Below, in pieces: positions 15,292 to 23,012 of a DNA stretch of 35,353 nt (position 1 is the stretch's first letter; each line of letters starts with the position of its first letter). The stretch comes from CAVHIG01 sp963636105 (lineage in GTDB: Bacteria; Bacillota; Clostridia; Peptostreptococcales; Anaerovoracaceae). Position numbers and translations under genes: made by a program. Under the pieces are notes generated by a model. The model was not told the origin of the DNA, ran no database searches, and worked only from the letters and a program-made list of their open reading frames with translations. The stretch is taken from positions 1 through 35,353 of the forward strand of contig CAVHIG010000014.1 in NCBI GenBank assembly GCA_963636105.1, given 5' to 3'.

Positions 15292-15912
15292 ATGGCAAGA
15301 TATACAGACGCTAGCTGCAGATTATGCAGAAGAGAAGGCCAGAAGCTTTTCTTGAAGGGCGAAAGATGCTATTGCGCAAAGTGCGCTTTAGAGAAGAGAA
15401 ATTACGCTCCGGGTCAGCATGGTCAGAAAAGAAAGAAGATGTCCGACTACGGACTTCAGCTCAGAGAGAAGCAGAAGGCAAAGAGATTCTATGGACTTCA
15501 GGAGACTCAGTTCAGAAATCTGTTTGACAAGGCTGCGAGAAAGAAGGGTATCACAGGTGAAAACCTCCTTATCCTCCTCGAGTCAAGACTCGACAACGTA
15601 GTATTCAGACTCGGTTTTGCTTCTTCCAGAAAGGAAGCAAGACAGCTTGTTACACACGGTCACTTTACAGTAAATGGTAAGAAGGTAGACATTCCTTCCT
15701 ACGAAGTAAAGGCCGGCGATGTGATCAAGATCAAGGAAAAGAGCACAAATTCTCCTAAGTTCAAGGAGATCAAGGATATGTCAATCAGCGTTCCTTCATG
15801 GGTAAGCGTTGACGTTGAAAAGCTTGAAGGAAAAGTACTTGCTCTGCCAAAGAGAGAAGATATAGATACTCCTATAGCAGAACATCTTATCGTCGAGTTG
15901 TATTCCAAGTAA
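15292..15912 (+). CDS. rpsD: 30S ribosomal protein S4, zinc-finger type
   Basis: 206 residues. The N-terminus has cysteines 9, 12, 26 and 31 (CRLC and CYCAKC), the zinc-finger form of S4. The S4 domain with LESRLDNVVFRLGFASSRKEARQLV spans about residues 93-120. S4 starts 30S assembly, and in E. coli and Bacillus represses its own mRNA. AAAGGAGAG stands before the ATG. An unusual 130-base structured spacer follows. Confidence 0.97.
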   Translation: MARYTDASCRLCRREGQKLFLKGERCYCAKCALEKRNYAPGQHGQKRKKMSDYGLQLREKQKAKRFYGLQETQFRNLFDKAARKKGITGENLLILLESRLDNVVFRLGFASSRKEARQLVTHGHFTVNGKKVDIPSYEVKAGDVIKIKEKSTNSPKFKEIKDMSISVPSWVSVDVEKLEGKVLALPKREDIDTPIAEHLIVELYSK

Positions 15913-16042
15913 TATAGCTTAGGGAAGAGCCGGGTAAAGACGCAAAAGTCCTTATTCGGCGGCCTCCTACGGCTGTATGTGCCCCGACGGGTGGCCGGAA
16001 GATACGGCCTACAAAATTGGAAGGGAAAAGGAGGGTTTTTTA
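15913..16042 (+). promoter_or_regulatory. Structured spacer between rpsD and rpoA
   Basis: 130 bases in a cluster where most spacers are under 20. Hairpin 15929-15960 has GCCG, TAA and GAC blocks pairing with GTC, TTA and CGGC across symmetric small loops. A second, GGCCG/CGGCC, lies at 15993-16009. The spacer ends with AAAAGGAGG for rpoA. There is no T-run. It may be a site for feedback by S4 or for mRNA processing; no known family is recognised. Confidence 0.4.
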
Positions 16043-16990
16043 GTGATCGAGATCGAAAAACCAACAATAGAATGTACGTTTTCGGATACCGATGCCAATT
16101 ACGGAAAATTCGTAGTTGAGCCTCTGGAAAGAGGCTACGGTACAACGCTTGGAAATTGCCTCAGAAGAATTCTTTTGAGCTCACTTCCGGGCGCGGCAGT
16201 TACATCAATTAAAATCGACGGAATACTTCATGAGTTTTCAACAATTCCGGGAGTAAAAGAAGATGTTACGGAGATAATCCTGAATCTTAAAAAGCTCGCG
16301 GTAAGGTTAAACGGTGAGGACACCAAAAGAGTTATTATAAATGCGGTAGGACCTATGGAAGTCACGGCAGCTGATATCATCGGCGATGCTGAGATGGAGA
16401 TATTCAATCCTGAGCTGCATATAGCGACTCTTGAGGAAAACGCTACGCTGGTGATGGAAATCAATCTCGCAAGAGGCAGAGGATATGTTCCGGCTGACCA
16501 AAATAAGACGGAAAACACGCCAATTGCGGTGATTCCTGTAGATTCCATCTACACACCGGTAAGAAAGGTCAACTTTACGGTTGAAAATACCAGAGTTGGT
16601 CAGGTGACAGACTATGACAGACTGGTTCTGGAAATATGGACTGACGGGTCTATAAGACCGGACGAGGGCGTGTCCATAGGCGCAAAGATAATGCAGGAGC
16701 ATCTGAACCTGTTTATCGAGCTTACGGATTCTACCGAGGGCATGGAAATCATGGTAGAAAAGGAAGAGGATCAGAAGGAGAAGGCTCTGGAGATGACGAT
16801 CGAGGAGCTGGAACTTTCGGTACGTTCCTTCAACTGCCTGAAGCGCGCTTCCATCAATACCGTAGAGGAGCTTACACATCGCTCCGAGGACGATATGATG
16901 AAGGTAAGAAACCTCGGCAAGAAGTCGCTTGACGAAGTAAAGCACAAATTAGAAGAGCTCGGTCTTTCACTTAGACCCAGCGATGATTGA
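16043..16990 (+). CDS. rpoA: DNA-directed RNA polymerase subunit alpha (GTG start)
   Basis: 315 residues. The N-terminal dimerisation domain has FVVEPLERGYGTTLGNCLRRILLSSLPG; the C-terminal domain (about 245-310) has the helix-hairpin-helix pattern ELSVRSFNCLKRASINTVEEL and VRNLGKKSLDEV, which binds UP elements and activators. The start is GTG at 16043, eight bases after AAAAGGAGG; the frame is open to 15977 but that part is unlike rpoA. rplQ follows after 38 bases. Confidence 0.96.
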   Translation: MIEIEKPTIECTFSDTDANYGKFVVEPLERGYGTTLGNCLRRILLSSLPGAAVTSIKIDGILHEFSTIPGVKEDVTEIILNLKKLAVRLNGEDTKRVIINAVGPMEVTAADIIGDAEMEIFNPELHIATLEENATLVMEINLARGRGYVPADQNKTENTPIAVIPVDSIYTPVRKVNFTVENTRVGQVTDYDRLVLEIWTDGSIRPDEGVSIGAKIMQEHLNLFIELTDSTEGMEIMVEKEEDQKEKALEMTIEELELSVRSFNCLKRASINTVEELTHRSEDDMMKVRNLGKKSLDEVKHKLEELGLSLRPSDD

Positions 16991-17028
16991 TAAAAATTGA
17001 TCGACACTTATGAAAGGAGATTACAGCA

Positions 17029-17370
17029 ATGCCAGGATATAGAAAACTGGGCAGACCTACAGCTCACAGAAAAGCAATGCTGAGAAATATCGTAACTGAT
17101 CTTTTCAGAAACGGAAGAATTCAGACTACAGATTGCAGAGCAAAGGAAGCCAGAAAAGAAGCAGAAAAGCTGATTACGCTTGCAAAACGCAACGACCTGC
17201 ACGCAAAGAGACAGGCTCTTGCTTACATTTATGACGAAGACGTAGTAAAGAAGTTATTCGATGAGATAGCTCCGAAGTACGCAGAGAGAAACGGCGGATA
17301 TACAAGAATCCTCAAGCTCGGACCTAGACAGGGCGACTGCGCTGAGGTTGTATTCCTCGAGCTGGTATAA
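17029..17370 (+). CDS. rplQ: 50S ribosomal protein L17
   Basis: 113 residues, starting MPGYRKLGRPTAHRKAMLRN and ending with RILKLGPRQGDCAEVVFLELV, standard for the short bacterial L17. GAAAGGAGAT precedes the ATG. It is the last gene of the operon; in many Firmicutes ecfA, ecfT, truA, rplM and rpsI come next, but here the operon is closed by a terminator. Confidence 0.97.
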   Translation: MPGYRKLGRPTAHRKAMLRNIVTDLFRNGRIQTTDCRAKEARKEAEKLITLAKRNDLHAKRQALAYIYDEDVVKKLFDEIAPKYAERNGGYTRILKLGPRQGDCAEVVFLELV

Positions 17371-17403
17371 GCCGCAGGGCATATACCGGAAAGCACTAAA
17401 AAT

Positions 17404-17444
17404 AAAACTCCTTACACTTATGATAGCTTGTAAGGAGTTTTTTA
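17404..17444. terminator. Bidirectional terminator between rplQ and the GntR gene
   Basis: A perfect 13-bp stem (AAAACTCCTTACA at 17404-17416 and its complement at 17429-17441) is flanked by T-runs on both strands. It can end the rightward ribosomal operon and the leftward GntR transcript, which converge here. Confidence 0.9.
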
Positions 17445-17488
17445 TTTGCTTTACTGTCTGCTGCGCGAGGATGCGGAAACGGCGCCGG

Positions 17489-18139
17489 TCAGGCGTTTTT
17501 CGCTTTGTATGCTTTTATGGCGTAGACCATGTCCACTTGCAGATGCTTTTTCATCTTTGTGGCGGCTGCTGAGAACTTGCCCTCGCAGACAAGCTCATAC
17601 ATGGCGGTGTGACCCTCATGTATTTTTTTCACTGTCTTTTCATCATAGTACATGCAGGACATAAGCTCAAGTCTTGCACGCAGTCTCTCGGCTGTCTTGT
17701 CAAGATAGTAATTATTTGCGTGGTGATAGAAGGCCTCATGGAAGCGGTCTGAGGACTGCTTCCATCTTGCGAAATCACCGGCTTCAAGGGCGGAATTTCC
17801 CTCTTCTATAATCTCCTGAAGCTCCATGATAAGCGGCATATGATTCGAGGCATTTGCACAAAAGTATATGGCCATCGCATCCATCTCCGCGGCGAATTGA
17901 TAGAGCTCTTCGATATCCTTTTGCTCAAGCTTTATAACCGTGACGCCGCAATTCGAGTAATATGTCACAAGGCCATTTTCAGAAAGGCGCATGAGAGCCT
18001 CGCGTATAGGTGTATGACTCACTTGAAAGCGCTCCTTAAGCATGCTCAAAGTGAGCTTTTGACCGGATTGCAAGCGCTGATCCGTAATATCATGGTATAG
18101 CTCATCATAAATCTGCTCTGAGAGTGTTTTTCCTGCCAT
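17489..18139 (-). CDS. GntR family transcriptional regulator, FadR/FCD subfamily
   Basis: 216 residues. The N-terminal winged helix-turn-helix (about 5-70) includes SQVSHTPIREALMRLSENGLV-type residues (FQVSHTPIREALMRL at 38-52). The all-helical C-terminal FCD domain (about 75-210) has a likely metal or ligand site with D131, H134, H177 and H199. FCD regulators sense small organic acids, amino sugars or peptide-derived acids and usually repress nearby genes. It lies on the same strand as the solute-binding genes and next to a peptide uptake locus, so that locus is its probable target. Its own upstream region is packed with palindromes that overlap candidate promoters. Confidence 0.93.
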   Translation of the reverse strand: MAGKTLSEQIYDELYHDITDQRLQSGQKLTLSMLKERFQVSHTPIREALMRLSENGLVTYYSNCGVTVIKLEQKDIEELYQFAAEMDAMAIYFCANASNHMPLIMELQEIIEEGNSALEAGDFARWKQSSDRFHEAFYHHANNYYLDKTAERLRARLELMSCMYYDEKTVKKIHEGHTAMYELVCEGKFSAAATKMKKHLQVDMVYAIKAYKAKNA

Positions 18140-18179
18140 AAAGACTTCCCCCTGTTATTATTTTTTGAAACTACATTTG

Positions 18180-18283
18180 AAGCTTTGGGGTTAAAACTGT
18201 CTTCGGCCTGGTGCTCCTCGCAAAAGACAGCTAAGCTCGCCTCGCCGCAATGGCCTTTGACAGCTACCACCCCAAAGCTTCCT
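18180..18283. repeat. Dispersed repeat family A, copy 2
   Basis: An element of about 104 bases bounded by inverted ends AAGCTTTGGGG and CCCCAAAGCTT. The inner segment 18189-18247 matches 1-59 of the window. It lacks the roughly 120 extra bases found in copy 1. It lies in the predicted 5' leader of the GntR transcript, where it could fold as a hairpin. No open frame of note. Confidence 0.75.
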
Positions 18284-18290
18284 TGATCTA

Positions 18291-18357
18291 TATAATAATC
18301 GCAACTAGAAGCTATTCAATGCGATTATTATACCATAACACAAGGTTATGGTATAAT
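18291..18357. promoter_or_regulatory. Overlapping palindromes upstream of the GntR gene
   Basis: TATAATAATCGCA (18291-18303) is followed by 16 bases and its perfect complement (18320-18332). The right arm overlaps a second perfect inverted repeat: ATTATACCATAAC (18327-18339), five bases, complement (18345-18357). The second palindrome carries an extended -10 (TATGGTATAAT) on both strands. These may be operators for the adjacent GntR protein or alternative hairpins in its leader. Confidence 0.6.
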
Positions 18358-18358
18358 C

Positions 18359-18415
18359 TGCCATGCGCCTTTTTGCCCAGTTCAGATTATCAGAGGGCAA
18401 ATATCTGGCGCGGCA
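18359..18415. repeat. Imperfect inverted repeat with 16-base loop
   Basis: TTTGCCC (18372-18378) and GGGCAAA (18395-18401) flank 16 bases. Outer arms GCGCC (18365-18369)/GGCGC (18407-18411) and TGCC (18359-18362)/GGCA (18412-18415) extend the symmetry. The 16-base loop length is shared with the two neighbouring palindromes. Confidence 0.6.
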
Positions 18416-18427
18416 AATAAAATCACC

Positions 18428-18492
18428 TATAATGTCCGCAATTTCAGACTTTCCTATGCGGACATTATACCATAAAACTCTCCGATTGACAA
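18428..18492 (-). promoter_or_regulatory. Promoter of the GntR gene with overlapping palindrome
   Basis: On the minus strand TTGTCA (18492-18487) and TATAAT (18469-18464) are 17 bases apart, and the -10 is extended by TATGG. The -10 and start point lie inside a perfect inverted repeat, TATAATGTCCGCA (18428-18440), 16 bases, complement (18457-18469). A repressor bound there would block RNA polymerase, so autorepression by the GntR protein is likely. Confidence 0.6.
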
Positions 18493-18540
18493 TAAACTGT
18501 ATAACATTCCCTGATATTTTATATAATTTGCAATAACAAA

Positions 18541-18569
18541 GGGGCTGCGCACCTTTTGTGCGCAGCCCC
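18541..18569 (-). terminator. Terminator of the first solute-binding gene
   Basis: A perfect 12-bp GC-rich stem (GGGGCTGCGCAC and its complement) with a five-base loop lies just after the stop codon of the gene at 18590. On the minus strand TTTGTTATT follows, a modest T-run. Confidence 0.85.
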
Positions 18570-18589
18570 CTGGGGTAAGATATTTTGCA

Positions 18590-20104
18590 CTACCAATGGA
18601 AGTAGTATACTCGATAGTCACCTTCAAGCGGAAGCTGATGAATAGTCAAATCTGAATTATGAGCATAGAGCATAATCGGATTATAAACTACTGCATATAC
18701 AGCCTGCTCCTGAATGTAGGAGAATATTGTATTGTAGAGCTCGGCACGAGCGTCTTCATCTACAGTAGCTACGGCTTCTTCAAACCAGGCATCTACCTGA
18801 TCATCATACCAGCGTGAATTGTTTGCCATGCCGATGTAATCCTTTGTAACAGCCATAGCAACATTCTGAGTATCTCCCTCAAGGCTCATCTGCAGGCAAG
18901 TAATCGTAAAGTCGCCCTGGCCGAGCTTGTTGAGGTAAGCATTGAACTCGAGAATCTCAAGCTCACAGGTAAGTCCTACTGCCTTGAGCTGTTCCTGAAT
19001 AGCCTGAGCAAGGAGCTTGTACTGGTCAGCTACAACCATAGTCCCCATGTCATAGCCGTCAGCATAGCCGCATTCCGCAAGGAGTGACTTGGCCTTTTCT
19101 ACGTCATAAGTATACTGTGGCTGCTCATCGCTGTATCCGAAACGGCTCTTTGCGAGAAGGTTTGAATTCTCTTCTGCAGCGCCGTCCATTACTGTATCGA
19201 TGAGTGATTGACGATCAAGAGCGTAGTTTACAGCCTGACGGAAAGTCGGATTGTTGTATGGCTCTTTTTCTGTATTCATAGCTACGAAAGCAAATGTAGT
19301 CTGCTCTGCTGTCTCGATAGTGATGCCGTCCGCTGCTTCGAGAGTCTCACGGATAGGAGCTTCGATCTCAGCAAAATCGATACCGCCGGACTGAAGGCCT
19401 ATAGACATCGATGACATATCGGATATAATCTTGAATGTAACATTCTTTATGGAAGCGGCGCCCTGATAATAATCCTCATAAGCTTCCAAAACTACCTTGT
19501 CGCCTTCGCTGTGGCTTACAAACTTATAAGGTCCGCAGCCTATAGGTTCCTGAGCAAATGCGTCCTCGCCTGCTGTCTCATAGTAATCCTTTGAAGAAAT
19601 GTTTACCAGAGTGAGGTTGTTTAGGAACGGTGAGAAAGGTGAAGTAGTATATACTTCTATAGTCTGCTCGTCTACAACTACGCAATGATCATAGCCCTGT
19701 ACATCTCCTGATTGAGCCTCAGATGCGGCATAGAGCTCGATACTGAATTCTACGTCCTCCGCGGTCAGTGGAGTGCCATTGTGGAATGTGATACCATCAC
19801 GGAGATGGAAGGTATAGCAGCAGGCATCATCGCTGACTTCCCAGCTCTCTGCTATGACACCTACAAGCTCACCGTCATTTTCAAAGTCATGACGTACAAG
19901 TGGATCATAGATCTGGTCGTCTATACGCTTTTCAATAGTAGTAGTCCAATTTGCGGGATGCAGTGTCTGATAATCCGCATCGATCGCGATTGTGATGCTA
20001 TCCTTTGCTTCAGTAGACTCAGAGTCTGTATCAGTGCTGCTTCCGCAGGCTACAAGTCCAAATATCATAGCAAATGACAGTATCAAGGCAAGAATTTTTT
20101 TCAT
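18590..20104 (-). CDS. Peptide/nickel-type ABC transporter solute-binding lipoprotein (family 5), copy 1
   Basis: 504 residues. A lipoprotein signal peptide ends in LVAC with C20 as the lipidated cysteine, followed by a Ser/Asp/Glu-rich linker. The mature part has the family 5 pattern: DADYQTLHPANW, YDPLVRHDFENDGELVGVIAESWEVSDD, FHLRDGITFHNGTPLTAEDVEFSIE and the later QAVNYALDRQSLIDTVMDG. It would capture a peptide or similar ligand outside the membrane and deliver it to the permease encoded from 23192. It is very similar to the gene at 20314, with substitutions spread over its length. A promoter at 20169-20197 lies upstream. GGAGGAGG on the minus strand precedes the ATG. Confidence 0.94.
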   Translation of the reverse strand: MKKILALILSFAMIFGLVACGSSTDTDSESTEAKDSITIAIDADYQTLHPANWTTTIEKRIDDQIYDPLVRHDFENDGELVGVIAESWEVSDDACCYTFHLRDGITFHNGTPLTAEDVEFSIELYAASEAQSGDVQGYDHCVVVDEQTIEVYTTSPFSPFLNNLTLVNISSKDYYETAGEDAFAQEPIGCGPYKFVSHSEGDKVVLEAYEDYYQGAASIKNVTFKIISDMSSMSIGLQSGGIDFAEIEAPIRETLEAADGITIETAEQTTFAFVAMNTEKEPYNNPTFRQAVNYALDRQSLIDTVMDGAAEENSNLLAKSRFGYSDEQPQYTYDVEKAKSLLAECGYADGYDMGTMVVADQYKLLAQAIQEQLKAVGLTCELEILEFNAYLNKLGQGDFTITCLQMSLEGDTQNVAMAVTKDYIGMANNSRWYDDQVDAWFEEAVATVDEDARAELYNTIFSYIQEQAVYAVVYNPIMLYAHNSDLTIHQLPLEGDYRVYYFHW

Positions 20105-20168
20105 CTTTCTTTCCTCCTCCTTGAAAGTAATTCCTGATAAATGCTAAGCGCACTAAATTTATAGCTCT

Positions 20169-20221
20169 ATTTTATCAAATCATACTGAATATTGCAACAA
20201 ATTTTTACAAAACTTTGCAAA
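20169..20221 (-). promoter_or_regulatory. Promoter of solute-binding gene copy 1 with TTGCAA boxes
   Basis: On the minus strand TTGCAA (20197-20192) is followed by 17 bases and TAAAAT (20174-20169). The spacer end GATTTGA and the TTGCAA -35 are the same as in the M42 peptidase promoter at 22984-23012. A second box TTTGCAAA lies at 20214-20221, 23 bases further upstream between centres. This suggests common regulation with the transporter. Confidence 0.55.
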
Positions 20222-20265
20222 TACAAACAAAATTCCTACACAAAATTGTGAACATGCAACAAAAA

Positions 20266-20297
20266 ATGGAGGCCGCGCCCAAGGGTGCGACCTCCAT
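20266..20297 (-). terminator. Terminator of solute-binding gene copy 2
   Basis: ATGGAGG (20266-20272) pairs with CCTCCAT (20291-20297) and inner GC/CCC segments pair too. On the minus strand the stem is followed by TTTTTTGTTG. It lies directly after the stop of the gene at 20314, so copies 1 and 2 are probably transcribed separately. Confidence 0.8.
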
Positions 20298-20313
20298 AAA
20301 CAAGTTTCAAATA

Positions 20314-21831
20314 CTAATTCCAGCTGAAGTAGTAGATGTAATAATCGCCCTCCAAAGAAAGAGTGTGCATGGAGAGTGCGTCAGTGTGTGCATAGAGCAT
20401 GATTGGGTTGTAGAGTACAGCATATACAGCCTGCTCCTGAATGTAAGAGAATACCTCGTTGTAAAGCTCAGCACGATCGTTCTCATCAACTGTAGTCACT
20501 GCTTCATCAAACCATGCCTCTACCTTATCATCATACCAGCGTGAGTTGTTTGCCATGCCGATGTAGTCCTTTGTAACAGCCATTGCTACATTTTGAGTAT
20601 CGCCGTCGAGGCACATCTGCAGGCAAGTGATAGTGTAGTCGCCCTGACCGAGCTTATTGAGGTATGCATTGAACTCGAGAATCTCAAGCTCACAAGTGAG
20701 ACCTACTGCCTTGAGCTGCTCCTGAACAGCCTGCGCAAGCAGCTTGTACTGGTCAGCTACTACCATAGTGCCGAGGTCGAAGCCGTCTGCATATCCGCAT
20801 TCAGCAAGAAGTGACTTTGCCTTTTCTACATCATAAGTATACTGGAACTGATCATCGCTGTAACCAAAACGGCCCTTTGTGAGCAGGTTTGAATTCTCCT
20901 CAGCTCCACCATCCATTACAGTATCTATAAGTGATTGACGGTCAAGAGCATAGTTTACAGCCTGACGGAATTTTACGTTGTTGAAAGGCTCTTTCTCAGT
21001 ATTCATAGCTACAAAGGCAAATGTAGTCTGCTCTGCTGTCTCGATAGTGATGCCGTCTGCAGCTTCGAGAGTAGAGCGTATAGGCGCCTCAATCTCAGCA
21101 AGGTCTATACCTCCGGACTGAAGTCCTATGGACATAGATGACATATCTGAGATAACCTTGAAGGTTACATTCTTTATAGCAGCCTCGCCGAGATAATAAT
21201 TATCATAGGCTTCCAAAACGACCTTGTCTCCCTCGCTGTGGCTTACAAACTTATAAGGTCCGCAGCCTACCGGCTCCTGCGCGAAAGCATCCTCGCCTGC
21301 TGACTCATAGTAAGACTTTGAGGCGATGATTACCTGTGTGAGGTTGTTCAGGAAAGGTGAGAAAGGTGAAATAGTATAAATCTTTACAGTGTGCTCATCA
21401 ACTGCCTCAGCGTGGTCATAGCCGTCGATGTTTCCGGATTGAGCCTCAGAAGCAGCGCAAAGATCCATACTGAAGACAACATCCTCTGCAGTCAGCGGAG
21501 TGCCATCATGGAAGCTTACATCGTCACGAAGATGGAAGGTGTAGCAGCATGCGTCATCACTGATTTCCCAGCTTTCAGCAAGGCTTCCTACGATCTCGTC
21601 GTTGTTGTCGAAATCCTTACGGATGAGTGTATCATATATCTGGTCTATGATACGCTTTTCAATAGTAGTAGTCCAATTTGCAGGATGCAGAGTCTGATAA
21701 TCCGCATCTATAGCGATTGTGAGAGTATCCTTTGCCTCGCCTGAATCGCTATCGCCTTCTGTGCTGCCGCCGCATGCTACGAGTCCAAGGATCATAGTAA
21801 GGGACAGAAGCACTGCAAGAATCTTTTTCAT
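20314..21831 (-). CDS. Peptide/nickel-type ABC transporter solute-binding lipoprotein (family 5), copy 2
   Basis: 505 residues with the same architecture as copy 1: signal peptide MKKILAVLLSLTMILGLVAC, C20 lipidation site, acidic linker, then TLHPANW, SLAESWEISDDACCYTFHLRDDV and QAVNYALDRQSLIDT. Nearly every block matches copy 1 without gaps; differences are scattered, so the pair reflects a fairly recent tandem duplication. The two may differ in ligand preference. AGGAGGAAAG on the minus strand precedes the ATG. Only 80 bases separate it from the peptidase gene, so partial co-transcription is possible. Confidence 0.94.
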   Translation of the reverse strand: MKKILAVLLSLTMILGLVACGGSTEGDSDSGEAKDTLTIAIDADYQTLHPANWTTTIEKRIIDQIYDTLIRKDFDNNDEIVGSLAESWEISDDACCYTFHLRDDVSFHDGTPLTAEDVVFSMDLCAASEAQSGNIDGYDHAEAVDEHTVKIYTISPFSPFLNNLTQVIIASKSYYESAGEDAFAQEPVGCGPYKFVSHSEGDKVVLEAYDNYYLGEAAIKNVTFKVISDMSSMSIGLQSGGIDLAEIEAPIRSTLEAADGITIETAEQTTFAFVAMNTEKEPFNNVKFRQAVNYALDRQSLIDTVMDGGAEENSNLLTKGRFGYSDDQFQYTYDVEKAKSLLAECGYADGFDLGTMVVADQYKLLAQAVQEQLKAVGLTCELEILEFNAYLNKLGQGDYTITCLQMCLDGDTQNVAMAVTKDYIGMANNSRWYDDKVEAWFDEAVTTVDENDRAELYNEVFSYIQEQAVYAVLYNPIMLYAHTDALSMHTLSLEGDYYIYYFSWN

Positions 21832-21877
21832 TTGCTTTCCTCCTAAATACTTTCTTCATTTAAGTATAAATTCTATA

Positions 21878-21908
21878 TTTTAGCCCCGTGCAAGTGCCTA
21901 GGGCAAAA
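21878..21908 (-). terminator. Weak hairpin between the peptidase and solute-binding copy 2
   Basis: GCCC-GCA and TGC-GGGC arms with symmetric three-base internal mismatches are flanked by T and A runs, which would give a weak terminator in either direction. It might lower rather than abolish read-through from the peptidase gene. Confidence 0.4.
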
Positions 21909-21911
21909 TAA

Positions 21912-22919
21912 CTAAAAATTGAAGGTGCGGTGAGTATATTTATCAATAAGCTCAATACCCGCAAGCACATCGTCCTTTGAAATTACGGAGCACTTGCTGT
22001 GCGGATAGCGGTCTACAATGGCTATGCCGGCTACGCGCACACCCTCACGGCTCAGATTCATGGAGCTTGCGTCTGTGCCGCCGCGATCCATTACGCCTCT
22101 CTGGTATTTTATGCCATTCTCTTCGCAGCATGCCAGCATCTCATTTACGAGATCCTCATCGAGCATCGCGCTCGGATCGCCCAGAGTTACGCTTATACCC
22201 TCGCCTACGGCGTTGCAGCCTTCAAGATCGCAAGGATACGCGTGGTCAGGGGTAACGTCGACGCTTATGCCGATATCCGGGTGCACCTGATACGCCGCTG
22301 TCTGAGCACCGCGACAGCCGACCTCTTCCTGAACGGAAAATACATAGTATATATCATTTGGACCCTCGCCCTTATTGAGCTTTGCGGCCTCTAAAAGCAG
22401 GAAGCAGCCTACTCTGTTGTCGAAGGTCTTTGCGCTGATACGGCCGTTTTGCAGCTCATACCATGGTCCTATAAATCCGCAATAATCTCCGACCTTTACG
22501 TACTTTTCGGTATCTTCCTTGCTTGTGGTACCTATATCAATGTAGAGCTTTCCGGCCTGATTCTTGGCCTCTTCCACAGGTCCGTCGCAGCCCACAACGC
22601 CTACCACGCCATTTTGGAATACAACCTGGTCATTGTAGAGCGCGGAGGTCCATACCCAGCCTACGCTGTAGCATTTTATACGGCCGTCAGACTCTATTTT
22701 CTTGACCTGCATTCCGATTTCATCCATGTGAGCAGAGAGCATGATCTTTTTGCCGCCGCCCTTGCCGTGCTTTACAGCGATTACATTTCCGATATTATCT
22801 ACATAGCAATCATCTACATATCCTTCAAGCTCGCGGAGCACGATAGCGCGGACATTCTTTTCACGTCCTGCTACGCCCCAGGCCTGAGTCAGTTCCTTGA
22901 GTAAGTCAAAATTTGCCAT
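21912..22919 (-). CDS. M42 family metallo-aminopeptidase (glutamyl aminopeptidase/endoglucanase M type)
   Basis: 335 residues. M42 enzymes are dimetal aminopeptidases, often large tetrahedral particles in the cytoplasm, that trim short peptides. The expected ligands and catalytic residues are present: H64 (AHMDE), D167 (FDNRVG), E198/E199 (QEEVG), D221 (SVDVTPD) and H307 (RYPHS), with GGTDAS at 280-285. It is divergent from the permease operon, with both promoters in the same 270-base region, so imported peptides are its likely substrates. GAGAGGAGA on the minus strand precedes the ATG. Confidence 0.94.
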   Translation of the reverse strand: MANFDLLKELTQAWGVAGREKNVRAIVLRELEGYVDDCYVDNIGNVIAVKHGKGGGKKIMLSAHMDEIGMQVKKIESDGRIKCYSVGWVWTSALYNDQVVFQNGVVGVVGCDGPVEEAKNQAGKLYIDIGTTSKEDTEKYVKVGDYCGFIGPWYELQNGRISAKTFDNRVGCFLLLEAAKLNKGEGPNDIYYVFSVQEEVGCRGAQTAAYQVHPDIGISVDVTPDHAYPCDLEGCNAVGEGISVTLGDPSAMLDEDLVNEMLACCEENGIKYQRGVMDRGGTDASSMNLSREGVRVAGIAIVDRYPHSKCSVISKDDVLAGIELIDKYTHRTFNF

Positions 22920-22936
22920 TGTCTTGGTCTCCTCTC

Positions 22937-22967
22937 TGTACTATCCGTACATTGTACCCTGCGTACA
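22937..22967. promoter_or_regulatory. Two TGTAC-N5-GTACA operators in the peptidase leader
   Basis: TGTAC-N5-GTACA occurs at 22937-22951 and again at 22953-22967, a 16-base period. Both lie downstream of the predicted peptidase transcription start (near 22977), where a bound protein would act as a roadblock. Short inverted repeats of this size are typical of GntR-type operators; the binding protein is not known. Confidence 0.5.
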
Positions 22968-22983
22968 TTCTTTTATCGATAAC

Positions 22984-23012
22984 ATCTTATCAAATCCATA
23001 AATATTTTGCAA
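22984..23012 (-). promoter_or_regulatory. Promoter of the M42 peptidase gene
   Basis: On the minus strand TTGCAA (23012-23007), 17 bases, TAAGAT (22989-22984). The arrangement, including the GATTTGA just before the -10, repeats that of the solute-binding copy 1 promoter. Confidence 0.6.

Larger units (their letters stand above)
18140..18589. other. Non-coding region upstream of the GntR gene
   Basis: 450 bases without genes. From left to right it holds a GntR ribosome binding site (AGGGGGAAG on the minus strand), dispersed repeat family A copy 2, a cluster of four inverted repeats from 18291 to 18469, a minus-strand promoter at 18464-18492 and the terminator of the first solute-binding gene at 18541-18569. 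Confidence 0.75.
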
